The position numbers and the translations under genes were made by a program. Of a stretch of DNA of 64,000 nucleotides, positions 27,226 to 35,583 are shown in pieces. The DNA lies in the NCBI RefSeq assembly GCF_021228125.1, contig NZ_JAJQQS010000003.1:372001-436000 (forward strand), written 5' to 3'. The notes under the pieces were generated by a model that worked only from the letters and a program-made list of their open reading frames with translations, did not search any database and had not been told where the DNA came from. Position 1 is the first letter of the stretch, and the number at the start of each line of letters is the position of its first letter. This DNA comes from Streptomyces albireticuli. GTDB lineage: Bacteria > Actinomycetota > Actinomycetes > Streptomycetales > Streptomycetaceae.

Positions 27226-27795
27226 TCAGCCGGGCAGGATCTTGCAGTGGTACGTGAACGCGGCGCCGGCCAGGAATTCGCCTTCGGCGTTCTGCAGATG
27301 AGCTCTCACCGTCACGTCGAAACGCTCGCCGGCGGGCAGGTCCGGATAGCCTTCGGGAATTCCTTCCACCGGTGCGTCCGCCACCGCCCGGATTTCCCCG
27401 AGGGCCTTCCTGCGGTATTCGATCCGGGACTCCCGGAGGATGAAGACCGTGGCGGTGACGCGTTCTCGCAGCGCTCCGGCGAGCGCCGCGCCGGCGGCCG
27501 CCTCGGCGAGCAGGAAGAGCGCGGCGGCGTGTGTGGTGCCCACGTGGTTGCGCGTGTCGTGGGAGTCCGGGAGTGCGGCCACGGCGCGTCCGGGCCCGAG
27601 CTCTCTCACTTCCGCGCCCACGAACTTCTGGAAAGGAACCACTTCGTTGACGAATGCGCGGATGTCTTCGAAGGACGGTAACTGTGGTGTGGTGGAAGGT
27701 AACGGATGCGAATTCAGGGATATCTCCCATCGGCTCCGGGCGGTGCCAAGGAAATCACCTCGGGAGGCGCCGGTGACGTTTCCCGTACGGCCCAT
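27226..27795 (-). CDS. Hotdog-fold thioesterase (PaaI/DUF4442-like)
   Basis: A 189-residue hotdog protein. The segment NHVGTTHAAALFLLAEAAAG fits the PaaI/DUF4442 substrate-binding helix, followed by strands IEYRRKALGEI and FDVTVRAHLQNAEGE. It would hydrolyse acyl-CoA or acyl-carrier thioesters. No good ribosome binding site precedes ATG 27795, and no other start exists before the fold, so a leaderless mRNA is possible. Codons at 27679-27681 and 27700-27702 are both TTA, a strong hint of bldA control. It is the first gene of the minus-strand operon (94 bp before the TrpB2-like gene). Confidence 0.85.
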   Translation of the reverse strand: MGRTGNVTGASRGDFLGTARSRWEISLNSHPLPSTTPQLPSFEDIRAFVNEVVPFQKFVGAEVRELGPGRAVAALPDSHDTRNHVGTTHAAALFLLAEAAAGAALAGALRERVTATVFILRESRIEYRRKALGEIRAVADAPVEGIPEGYPDLPAGERFDVTVRAHLQNAEGEFLAGAAFTYHCKILPG

Positions 27796-28288
27796 AACGG
27801 TCGCGGCCCCGGTGGGCTGGCGTCAAGTGAAACTTTGGAGGCACAAGAAAGTGAGATGGGCTGATCATCGTACTATTCATATACTGTGCGTACTCGTCAG
27901 TGTCGCGTTTACCGATCACTCGATCGGGGAGTCAGCACCCTGCGAGTCGCCCGACCGAAGGCGGCCCGTGGGTTCGTGGGCGGTGGGTTCGAGGGAACCG
28001 CCCGGACGCGCCCGGACCCGTCTTCCTCCCGACCCACCGACGCGACGCGGAGTCTTCCTTGCAGCGCACCGAGAACGAAGGACCGGCACCCGCCTCCGAG
28101 CTCCCGGGGGAGGCCGGCCGGCGGCGGTGAGCGCCTGCCCGATCCCCCGTCGCCCGGCCGAGGCCGAAAGCCGACGGTGTGCGGACGTATGCCGTTGATG
28201 AGGCGCCGTGTCACCCGTTTCCATTGCCCTGACCGAAGTTCCTGCTGTCAGGTGTGCGCCGTGAGGCGCGCCTTTGGAGGGGGATGGC
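27796..28288. promoter_or_regulatory. Divergent intergenic region with AT-rich core
   Basis: About 490 bp between the head of the biosynthetic operon (-) and the M4 protease gene (+). A relatively AT-rich island lies at 27860-27890 with TATACT at 27879-27884, a possible -10 element. A weak open frame preceded by TTGGAGG begins GTG 27851 but looks non-coding. No known binding site was recognised. Confidence 0.45.
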
Positions 28289-31156
28289 GTGCGGAAGCCG
28301 AGAGCACGTACGGGGAGACCGAGAACAGCCGGGGTACAGGGCGGCATCACAGGTGCGGCGGCGCTGATCAGCGCCGCCGCACTCGTCGTTCCGGCGGCCC
28401 CCGCCCACGCGGCGACACCGCCGCCCCCGGCCCCGGGCGGGGTCGTCCCGGGACAGCGGACGGCGACGCCGGCGCTGGTCGAGGGCCTCAGGGAGCCGGT
28501 GAAGGCCACGGGGAGCGCGGCCGACGCGGCACGCGCGCACCTCGCGGAGAAGCGGAGCCGCTACCGGATCGCCGATCCCGAGCGCGACCTGAGACCCTTG
28601 CGGACCACGGCCGCCGGCGCGTCGGAGACCGTGCGGCTCCAGCAGCGGCACCGGGGCGTCACGGTCCTGGGCGGCCAGTACGTCGTCCGGATGGAGAAGA
28701 AGGACGGCGGGAGGGTCGTCACCGGCACCTCCGGAAAGTACTTCACCGGGCTGTCCACCGGAGTCGAACCCGGGATCGGCGAGGACCTCGCCGTCGAACG
28801 GGCGGTGGAGGCGGCCGAGGCGCGGCTCGGCACCGGCGGATTCGGCCGGGACGACGGGACGGAGGACGAGGGGGCCACGGTGGTGCCCCCGCTGACCGGA
28901 ACCGCCCGCGGCCTCGTCGTCCTGCCCCGCGGCGCCGGCGTGCTCACCCACCACGTCACCGTGCGCGGCGCCGACCCGGCCACCGGCGCGCCCGTACTGC
29001 GCGAGGTGTACGTCGACGCGCGGGCCGGCTATCCGGTCCTCCAGTACAGCGGGATCAAGACGTTCGGGGCCCCGGCCGCCCGTACTCCCGGAACGGACAC
29101 CCGTGCCGGGGCCGCGGCGGCGCCGGCACGGGCCGCGGACGACCCCGCCCCCGGGGAGCCGGGCGTCCAAGGGTCGGGGGTCAGGCTCGACGGCAAGCCG
29201 GTCGGGCTCCAACTGGCCCGGGACGACTCGCGCGGGGAATTCGTGCTGCGCGACCACTCCCGGATGCGGGACAGCACCAAGAACGTCCTCGCCACCTGGG
29301 ACGCGCGCGGCAAGAACGTCGGCGACGTGTCCGGCACCTGGCCCGAGGACATCAAGGAGTTCGGCTCCCCGACGGCGGCCTTCGGCAAGGAGGCGACCGA
29401 GGCGGGCGCGGTCGACGCGCACTGGGCGGCGGGCAAGGTCTACGACTACTACAAGGAGGCGCACGGACGGAACAGCCTGAACGGCCGCGGCATGACCGTC
29501 AATTCCCTCGTCGGAGTGACGTACTTCGGCATGCCTTACGTGAACGCCTTCTGGGACGGAAGCAAGATGGTCTACGGCAGCGGGGACACCGAGTACCGTC
29601 CCCTCTCCGCCGGCCTGGACGTCGTGGGCCACGAGATGACGCACGGTGTGGTGGAGAACTCCGCCGACCTCGTCTACGCCGGTCAGCCGGGCGCCCTGAA
29701 CGAGGCGATCGCCGACTACTTCGGCAACGCCGTCAAGACCGACGCCTTCGGCATCCCCATGGACAGCCCCGACTCGGGGCTGCTGGGCGACACCCTGTGC
29801 CGGACGAAGTCGCCGCGCGAGTGCGCGATCCGCGACCTCAACGACGGAAGGACCACCTCCAAGTCCTTCCTCGGTGTCGGCTTCGGCACCGACAACGGCG
29901 GCGTCCACCTCAACTCCACCATCTTCTCGGGCGCCCTGTGGGACATCCGCGAGGACCTCGGCCGCACCCTCGCCGACAAGATCGTCTACAAGGCGCTCAC
30001 CGAGTACCTCACACCTCTCGACGGCTTCACCGATGGCCGTGCGGCGGTCCTCGCCGCCGCCAGGGCCCTGGGCGTACCCGCAAAGGACCTCGCCACCGTC
30101 ACCCGTTCCTTCGGCGCCCACGGCATCGTCCCGAACTGGGAGCGGGCGATCGGCGTGGACTCCGATCAGCTCCTGGGCAGGCTCAACGTCACGGAGACGA
30201 ACACCGGGTCGGGCGGCGGCTGGTGGGCCGTCTCCAAGTCCGACGAGACCGGATCCGAGCCGTACTCGATCTGGGCCGGGCGTGTCGACGGCACCGGGGA
30301 GAAGAAGCTGATCAGCCCCAACGACGGCCGCTACCACGTCAATCCGGCGACGGACGGGAAGACCGTGGTGTGGGCGGCGCACGGGTCCGGCGGTGTCGAC
30401 CTCCTGTCGCGGCCGCTGGCGGGCGGCCCGGTCAAGAAGCTGTGGCACAACCGCAAGGCCGTCTACGACGTGCGGGTCGAGGGCGGCGTCGTGGCCTTCT
30501 CGGCCTCGATCCGCGGCGGAGTCCCGCTGCGGGTGGCCTACCTGCGCCCGGGTGACGAGGAGCCGACGTGGATGGACACCGGTGGCCGCCGCAACGCGAC
30601 CGCCATGCCGTCCCTCACCGGCGGCAAGCTCGCCTACGCCAAACGCACCTACGTGCGGCTCCGCGGCTACACGTACTCGGTCCACGTCCGGGACATCGCC
30701 ACCGGCTCCACTACCGAGATGCCCCAACTCGGCAAGCCGATCAACGTCGGCCCGACCGCCCTCACCGGCAAGCACGTCTACTGGCTGGCGGACGAGACCG
30801 CCGACCAGGGCCAGCGGGCCGTACGGCGGGCGAACCTCGATGGTTCGGGCGTGGTGGACCTCAGTAAGGAGCAGGCCCCGGACGCGCTGTTCGCCACCGA
30901 TGTCACGGCCTCCGAGGAGGCGGTGACGGTCACCTCCCAGGTGCCCGCGTCCCCCGGCGCGCAGCCCGGCAACGAGACGCTCGCCAAGCTGTGGCAGTTC
31001 CCGGCGGACGGCGCGCGCCGGGCCCGGGTCTCCTGCAACCGCGGCGAGCAGGCCGCGGCCGCCGCCGCGGGCGGCAAGCGGGTGATCTGGGTCGACGGCA
31101 CCACGGGCCACGGCGACCTGGTCACCCGCGGACGGCCGGCGGGGAACTGCGGCTGA
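28289..31156 (+). CDS. Secreted M4 (thermolysin-family) metalloprotease with C-terminal beta-propeller-like region
   Basis: A 955-residue secreted zinc endopeptidase. Start GTG 28289 is chosen for TTGGAGG eight bases upstream. A signal peptide (about 1-40, ending PAAPAHA) is followed by FTP/PepSY-type propeptide sequence. The catalytic domain carries HEMTH (His448, Glu449, His452) and the third zinc ligand Glu472 in NEAIAD. The last 330 residues hold TolB/WD-like repeats (WWAVSKSDETG, KTVVWAAHG, GGKLAYAKR), unusual for the family, whose tails are normally short PPC or CBM domains. Transcribed alone. Confidence 0.93.
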   Translation: MRKPRARTGRPRTAGVQGGITGAAALISAAALVVPAAPAHAATPPPPAPGGVVPGQRTATPALVEGLREPVKATGSAADAARAHLAEKRSRYRIADPERDLRPLRTTAAGASETVRLQQRHRGVTVLGGQYVVRMEKKDGGRVVTGTSGKYFTGLSTGVEPGIGEDLAVERAVEAAEARLGTGGFGRDDGTEDEGATVVPPLTGTARGLVVLPRGAGVLTHHVTVRGADPATGAPVLREVYVDARAGYPVLQYSGIKTFGAPAARTPGTDTRAGAAAAPARAADDPAPGEPGVQGSGVRLDGKPVGLQLARDDSRGEFVLRDHSRMRDSTKNVLATWDARGKNVGDVSGTWPEDIKEFGSPTAAFGKEATEAGAVDAHWAAGKVYDYYKEAHGRNSLNGRGMTVNSLVGVTYFGMPYVNAFWDGSKMVYGSGDTEYRPLSAGLDVVGHEMTHGVVENSADLVYAGQPGALNEAIADYFGNAVKTDAFGIPMDSPDSGLLGDTLCRTKSPRECAIRDLNDGRTTSKSFLGVGFGTDNGGVHLNSTIFSGALWDIREDLGRTLADKIVYKALTEYLTPLDGFTDGRAAVLAAARALGVPAKDLATVTRSFGAHGIVPNWERAIGVDSDQLLGRLNVTETNTGSGGGWWAVSKSDETGSEPYSIWAGRVDGTGEKKLISPNDGRYHVNPATDGKTVVWAAHGSGGVDLLSRPLAGGPVKKLWHNRKAVYDVRVEGGVVAFSASIRGGVPLRVAYLRPGDEEPTWMDTGGRRNATAMPSLTGGKLAYAKRTYVRLRGYTYSVHVRDIATGSTTEMPQLGKPINVGPTALTGKHVYWLADETADQGQRAVRRANLDGSGVVDLSKEQAPDALFATDVTASEEAVTVTSQVPASPGAQPGNETLAKLWQFPADGARRARVSCNRGEQAAAAAAGGKRVIWVDGTTGHGDLVTRGRPAGNCG

Positions 31157-31172
31157 GCGCGTGACCTCCGAC

Positions 31173-31204
31173 GCGGCCCGCCGGATTCCGCTCCGGCGGG
31201 CCGC
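31173..31204. terminator. Bidirectional hairpin terminator
   Basis: A perfect 13-bp stem (GCGGCCCGCCGGA at 31173-31185 and its complement at 31192-31204) with a 6-base loop, between the convergent M4 protease and SMP-30-like genes. Confidence 0.75.
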
Positions 31205-31256
31205 GCTCGTACGGCCGTTCCCGCTGTCCCGCCGCCCCGGCCCGCGGTCCCGCCCC

Positions 31257-32177
31257 TCAGCCGACCGTCACCTTGACGATGCGGCCGGACGCCTCGACGA
31301 CGAAGAGGTCGCGGCGCGGGTCGTTGTCGCCGAAGGCGCGGGCGACGCGCACGCTGCTGGGCATCCGCAGCCCTTCGGCCAGGACGCAGGTCGCCCCGGT
31401 CGCCGGGTCCACCCGGAGCAGCTGGCCCTTGCGGAAGCTCGCGACCACCAGGTCACCGTCGAAATGGGTGAGGTCGTCGAGGACCTTGGTGTCCAGGATG
31501 TTGTGGCTGAGCTTGGTGACCGTGGTGCGGGCCGCCGGGTCCTTCAGGGGGATCCGTACGATCGGTGAGGTGGTGTCGGTGATGACGCTCGCGTACAGCT
31601 GGTCGCCCACGATCTCCAGTCCGTTGGCGCCGAAGACGTCGGCAGCCTTCGTCCAGGCCTCGTCCTTCGTCCCGTCCGGGCGGATCTTGAGGATGCCGGT
31701 GGCCAGCTCGCGGCTGAGGTAGAAGTTGCCCTCGGCGTCGATGGCGAGGCCGTTGATGCCGGATATCCCCGCCACGACCTTCTCGGCCTTCGGGTGTGCG
31801 GCGGCCGGGTCGAACCGGACGATGCCGGCGCCCGGAGTCAGGGGATTCACCCCGTAGTTGACGTACATCATGCCGTCCGGGCCGCGCCGCAGGGCACCCG
31901 GGCCGCTCACCGGGAAGCTCGCCTTCATGGTCCCGTCGGGGGCGTACCCCTCGACCCGGTTCTTGGTCAGATGCGCGACCCAGAGCGTGCCGCGCCCGTC
32001 GAACTCGAGGTTCTCCCGCCAGTCCAGCAGGGGGAGTCCGCCTTCCCGGAACACGTCGAGGCGGGCGGGCTGGGTGCAGCGGGGGAGGGAGGCGGCTTGG
32101 GCGGGGGGTGCGGTGGCGGCGCCGAGGGTGAGGGCGGTGAGGAGGGCGGTCGTGATTGCCGCTGAGCGAATCTTCAT
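31257..32177 (-). CDS. Secreted SMP-30/gluconolactonase-like beta-propeller protein
   Basis: A 306-residue exported protein with a clear signal peptide (MKIRSAAITTALL... ending PPAQAAS). The mature part has regular propeller blades with repeats such as NGLAIDAEGNFYLS, ENLEFDGRGTLWVAH and GANGLEIVGDQLYAS, typical of SMP-30/NHL-like six-bladed lactonases. An acidic metal-binding Glu/Asn/Asp set is likely but cannot be assigned with certainty. Function outside the cell is unknown. It is a single gene, convergent with the protease. Confidence 0.87.
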   Translation of the reverse strand: MKIRSAAITTALLTALTLGAATAPPAQAASLPRCTQPARLDVFREGGLPLLDWRENLEFDGRGTLWVAHLTKNRVEGYAPDGTMKASFPVSGPGALRRGPDGMMYVNYGVNPLTPGAGIVRFDPAAAHPKAEKVVAGISGINGLAIDAEGNFYLSRELATGILKIRPDGTKDEAWTKAADVFGANGLEIVGDQLYASVITDTTSPIVRIPLKDPAARTTVTKLSHNILDTKVLDDLTHFDGDLVVASFRKGQLLRVDPATGATCVLAEGLRMPSSVRVARAFGDNDPRRDLFVVEASGRIVKVTVG

Positions 32178-32252
32178 GGGGTCGTTGTATCGGGGGTGGG
32201 CGGGGGGTTACCAGTGAGTTGAGGGTCGAGGGGTGTGCGGGCGGTGAGGTTC

Positions 32253-32416
32253 GGGGGTTTTCCCCAGCCCCGCCCCTTCCCGCTCCCGGGGCTCCGCCCC
32301 GGACGGGCTGGATTTTCCAGCCCGTCCGGCGCTTGAGGACACCGCGCGAAGCGCGGAAAAGGGGGCCCGGGGGCGAAGCCCCCGGTTTCGGGAAGGGGCG
32401 GGGCTGGGGAAACCCC
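32253..32416. repeat. Palindromic intergenic element, copy 2 (MITE-like)
   Basis: A 164-bp element with terminal inverted repeats of about 27 bp (GGGGGTTTTCCCCAGCC... at 32253-32281 and GGGAAGGGGCGGGGC... at 32390-32416). Inside are three perfect hairpins: GGACGGGCTGG/CCAGCCCGTCC (32301-32327), CCGCGC/GCGCGG (32342-32356) and CCGGGGGC/GCCCCCGG (32367-32385). It shares its ends and core with the element at 23931-24180. Confidence 0.8.
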
Positions 32417-32426
32417 CTCGCCGTTA

Positions 32427-32478
32427 TGGTGCCACATAGACGCCGACCTCCCCTTGCGGTGGCGCCATAATGGTGCCA
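32427..32478 (+). promoter_or_regulatory. Probable operator of the RHH regulator: three TGGYGCCA boxes
   Basis: TGGTGCCA at 32427-32434, the perfect palindrome TGGCGCCA at 32460-32467, and TGGTGCCA at 32471-32478, ending 10 bp before the ATG at 32489. The two downstream boxes are 11 bp apart start to start, about one helical turn. A CATAAT (-10-like) sequence at 32466-32471 lies between them. RHH proteins typically bind such short tandem inverted repeats and repress their own promoter. Confidence 0.6.
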
Positions 32479-32488
32479 TGATGGCGTT

Positions 32489-33019
32489 ATGGACCTCACG
32501 CCCTACGTCGAGAACCTCCGACGCGAACTCGCCGTAGCCGCCGGCGCCGGCGGCGACGAAGCCCGCGCCCTCGCCGAACGGCTGTCCGCGCCGCTGGAGT
32601 CCGCCGCCCGGCTCACCCTGCTGAACGCGCTGTCCGCGGCCATGGGCGAGGTCACCCGGGACCTCGCGCCGGGTTCGGTCGACGTACGGCTGCGCGGGCT
32701 CGACCCCGAATTCGTGGTGACGCGGCCGCCGGCCCCGGAGCCGTACGAGGAGGCCGGCGGCCAGGAGGCGGCCGTCACGCGGGCGCCCCTGCCGCCCGCC
32801 CCTTCGGAGGGGGACGACGGCAGCACCGCGCGCATCAACTTCCGGCTCTCCGCCCACTTGAAGAACCGGATCGAGGACGCGGCGGGCCAGGAGGGCCTCT
32901 CGGTCAACGCCTGGCTGGTACGTGCCGTCGCCACGGCCCTGGAACCCGGCCCGCCGGAACGGCCCGCGGGGCGCGGCCGCCAGCGGAACGGCCAGGGCTA
33001 CACGGGCTGGGTCCGCTAG
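32489..33019 (+). CDS. Ribbon-helix-helix (Arc/HicB-like) DNA-binding protein
   Basis: A 176-residue regulator. The C-terminal part (about 113-150) has the RHH pattern: a strand ARINFRLSAHLKNRIEDAA followed by the helix EGLSVNAWLVRAVATAL, as in HicB antitoxins and Arc repressors. The N-terminal 75 residues are helical and of no recognised family. No toxin gene is adjacent, so it is more likely a plain repressor. No Shine-Dalgarno sequence precedes the ATG and boxes of a probable operator abut it, suggesting a leaderless, autoregulated mRNA. The DUF4097 gene follows by 73 bp. Confidence 0.85.
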   Translation: MDLTPYVENLRRELAVAAGAGGDEARALAERLSAPLESAARLTLLNALSAAMGEVTRDLAPGSVDVRLRGLDPEFVVTRPPAPEPYEEAGGQEAAVTRAPLPPAPSEGDDGSTARINFRLSAHLKNRIEDAAGQEGLSVNAWLVRAVATALEPGPPERPAGRGRQRNGQGYTGWVR

Positions 33020-33092
33020 GGGGCGCCCGGCGGATCTCCACGCCCGCCTCACCCGCGGGATCACCCACCACAGTCATGAGGACGGCACAGCC

Positions 33093-33929
33093 ATGCCTGA
33101 TTTCGACACCCCCGCACCGATCTCCCTCTCCCTCGAATTCGACATCGGATCCGCCCGGATCACCGCGGGCGAGCGCACGGACACGGTCGTCGAGGTGCTG
33201 CCCACGGACGGCGCCGAGAGCGCCGACGTGCGGGCCGCTCGGCAGACGAAGGTCACCTTCGCGGACGGCAAGCTGGAGGTGAAGGGCCCCAAGCAGCGCT
33301 CCCTGTTCGGCCGGGCGGGCTCCCTCGACGTGAGCGTCGAACTGCCGGCCGGCTCGGACGTCCTGGCCGTCTCGCCCCTGGCGGACTTCGTCTGCGAGGG
33401 CGCTCTCGGCGAGTGCAGGATCAAGTCCTCGCTCGGCGGCATCCAGGTCGCCGAGGCGGCGGCCGTCAATCTGCGGACCGACCACGGCGACGTCCGCCTG
33501 GCCCGCGTGGCGGGGGACGCCGAGGTCGTCGGCGCGGGTCGGATCGGCATCGGCCGGGTCGCGGGTGCCGCGATCGTCAAGAACGTCAACGGCGACACCG
33601 AGATCGGGGAGGTCACCGGCGACCTCCGGGTCAACTCCTCCAACGGCCGCATCTCCATCGGCGTCGCGCACGCCGGCGTCGACGCCAAGTCCGCCAATGG
33701 CGGCATCAGGGTCGACGAGGTGGCGCGCGGCAAGGTGACGCTCCAGACGGCCATGGGCGATCTGGAGGTCGGCATCCGCGAGTCCACCGCCGCCTGGCTC
33801 GACGTCAACACCCGCCTCGGCGCCGTCCGCAACTCCCTCGGCCCGGCCGACGGCCCCGGCGACTCCGACAGCACCGTAGAGGTGCGCGCCCGTACCGGCG
33901 TCGGCGACATCGTGATCCGTCGCGCGTGA
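33093..33929 (+). CDS. DUF4097 beta-strand-repeat protein
   Basis: A 278-residue protein of right-handed beta-helix type. Repeats of about 18-20 residues recur ([66 protein letters not shown]), the adhesin-like DUF4097 pattern. There is no signal peptide or membrane segment, so it is probably cytoplasmic. Function is unknown. Its position after the RHH regulator suggests it belongs to that regulon. Start ATG 33093 follows GAGGA at a spacing of about 10 bases. Confidence 0.88.
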   Translation: MPDFDTPAPISLSLEFDIGSARITAGERTDTVVEVLPTDGAESADVRAARQTKVTFADGKLEVKGPKQRSLFGRAGSLDVSVELPAGSDVLAVSPLADFVCEGALGECRIKSSLGGIQVAEAAAVNLRTDHGDVRLARVAGDAEVVGAGRIGIGRVAGAAIVKNVNGDTEIGEVTGDLRVNSSNGRISIGVAHAGVDAKSANGGIRVDEVARGKVTLQTAMGDLEVGIRESTAAWLDVNTRLGAVRNSLGPADGPGDSDSTVEVRARTGVGDIVIRRA

Positions 33930-34194
33930 GACCCCGCGCACGTCACCGCGTTTCCTGACACACCACACTTCTCTCCGCGCGCATTCTCATGGGCGGCCCC
34001 CACCTCACCCGGGCCCCCGCGCCACGAGGGCCGGAGCCCCGCCCGCCGTGCGCCGCACGGCCCGCGCGCCGGGCGGCCCCGCACGGCAGCGGCCCCGCAC
34101 GGCGGGCCGCCCTGCCCGCACCACCCGCTTCACCACGGCAATCGCACGTCACTGTTCACCGCACGTCACTCTGCACCCTGTTCAGGAGGACACC

Positions 34195-35442
34195 ATGCAG
34201 CACGAACCGTCGACAGCCCCGTACGAAGAGATCACCCATGAGGCGGCCCCGCACACCGAGCTGGCGACACTGCCCACCAGCCGCCCCGCCGGCTGCCCCT
34301 TCGACCCGCCCGCCGAGCTGGCGACCCTGCGCGCACAGACCCCGCTGCGGCGGATGCGCTTCCCCGACGGCCACCTGGGCTGGCTGGCGACCAGTCACGC
34401 GGCGGTCCGCGCGGTCCTCGCCGACCGCCGCTTCAGCTCACGCTACGAGCTCCTCCACCTCCCCGTCCCGGGCGCCCCGGAAGGCGGGCTGCCCCCGGCC
34501 CCGATCGGTGACCTGACCGGCATCGACGCCCCCGAGCACACCCGCTACCGGCGCCTGCTCATGGGGAAGTTCACGGTCCGCCGGATGCGCGCCCTGACCT
34601 CCCGGGTCGAGGAGATCACCGCCGAATGCCTCGACGCCATGGAGCGCCGGGGGCCGTCCGTCGACCTGGTGGCCGCGTTCGCCCACCCCGTACCCGCGCT
34701 GATGATCTGTGAACTGCTGGGCGTTCCCGAGGCCGACCGTGAGGACTTCCAGCGCACCGCCGCGGGGATGAGCGACCCGGAGGCGACCCTTGAACAGATG
34801 ATGGAATCCCTGACCTCGCTCACGGAGCGGGTCCACGCGCTCGTCCCGGCCAAACGCGCCCACCCCACCGACGACCTGCTCAGCGACCTGACCACCACCG
34901 ACCTCACCGACGAGGAACTCGCCGGCATAGGCAGCTTCCTGCTGGCCGCCGGGCTCGACACCACCGCGAACATGCTCGGGCTCGGCACGTTCGCCCTGCT
35001 GCGGAACCCCCCGCAGGCCGCCGCCCTGCGCGCCGAGCCGGAACTCGCCGACCAGGCGGTCGAGGAACTCCTCCGCTACCTCACCATCACCCACACCGGA
35101 TTCCGGGCGGCCCTGGAGGACGTGGAGCTGGAAGGCCAGCTGATCAGGGCCGGCGAGACCGTCACCCTCTCGGTGCAGGCCGCCAACCGCGACCCGGAGC
35201 GGTTCCCCGACCCGGACGCCCTCGATCTGCGGCGCTCGACCACCGGGCACATGGCCTTCGGCCACGGCATCCACCAGTGCCTGGGCCAGCAGCTCGCGCG
35301 CGTCGAGATGCGGGTGGCCTTCCCGGCCCTGTTCACCCGTTTCCCGACGCTGCGGCTCGCCTGCCCGCCCGAGGAGGTGCCGCTGCGCACCGACCAGAGC
35401 ATCTACGGGGTGCACCGGCTCCCCGTCACCTGGGACCGGTAG
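34195..35442 (+). CDS. Cytochrome P450
   Basis: A complete 415-residue P450 with AGGAGGA six bases before ATG 34195. The I-helix motif is [11 protein letters not shown], the K-helix EELLRY, and the haem loop [10 protein letters not shown] with Cys362. It is a close paralogue of the truncated P450 at the left end of the window, so the two probably act on related substrates or arose by duplication. No ferredoxin or reductase gene is nearby. It is convergent with the ABC importer, so membership of the metallophore locus is possible but not shown. Confidence 0.95.
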   Translation: MQHEPSTAPYEEITHEAAPHTELATLPTSRPAGCPFDPPAELATLRAQTPLRRMRFPDGHLGWLATSHAAVRAVLADRRFSSRYELLHLPVPGAPEGGLPPAPIGDLTGIDAPEHTRYRRLLMGKFTVRRMRALTSRVEEITAECLDAMERRGPSVDLVAAFAHPVPALMICELLGVPEADREDFQRTAAGMSDPEATLEQMMESLTSLTERVHALVPAKRAHPTDDLLSDLTTTDLTDEELAGIGSFLLAAGLDTTANMLGLGTFALLRNPPQAAALRAEPELADQAVEELLRYLTITHTGFRAALEDVELEGQLIRAGETVTLSVQAANRDPERFPDPDALDLRRSTTGHMAFGHGIHQCLGQQLARVEMRVAFPALFTRFPTLRLACPPEEVPLRTDQSIYGVHRLPVTWDR

Positions 35443-35466
35443 CGGACCGTAAGAGGGGGAAGGCCC

Positions 35467-35504
35467 GCCCCTGTTCCCCCGGGAGCCCCCGGGGGAACAG
35501 GGGC
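35467..35504. terminator. Strong bidirectional hairpin terminator
   Basis: A perfect 17-bp inverted repeat (GCCCCTGTTCCCCCGGG at 35467-35483, complement at 35488-35504) with a 4-base loop followed by TTCTT, between the convergent P450 and ABC ATPase genes. Confidence 0.85.
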
Positions 35505-35583
35505 TTCTTGGTACCCTCCCGTCTCCGGCGCCGTCGTCGCGGTGACCCACGACCGGTGGCTCGCCCGGGGCCGACGGAAGCCC

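Noticed and set aside
27851..28198. Plus-strand open frame with TTGGAGG before GTG 27851
   Set aside because: The predicted protein is Arg/Pro-rich after the first 25 residues, has no conserved pattern and lies in a divergent promoter region; kept only as a remote possibility.
32489..33929. HicB-type toxin-antitoxin system
   Set aside because: The RHH domain is HicB-like, but there is no HicA-size toxin gene beside it; the neighbour is a DUF4097 protein.
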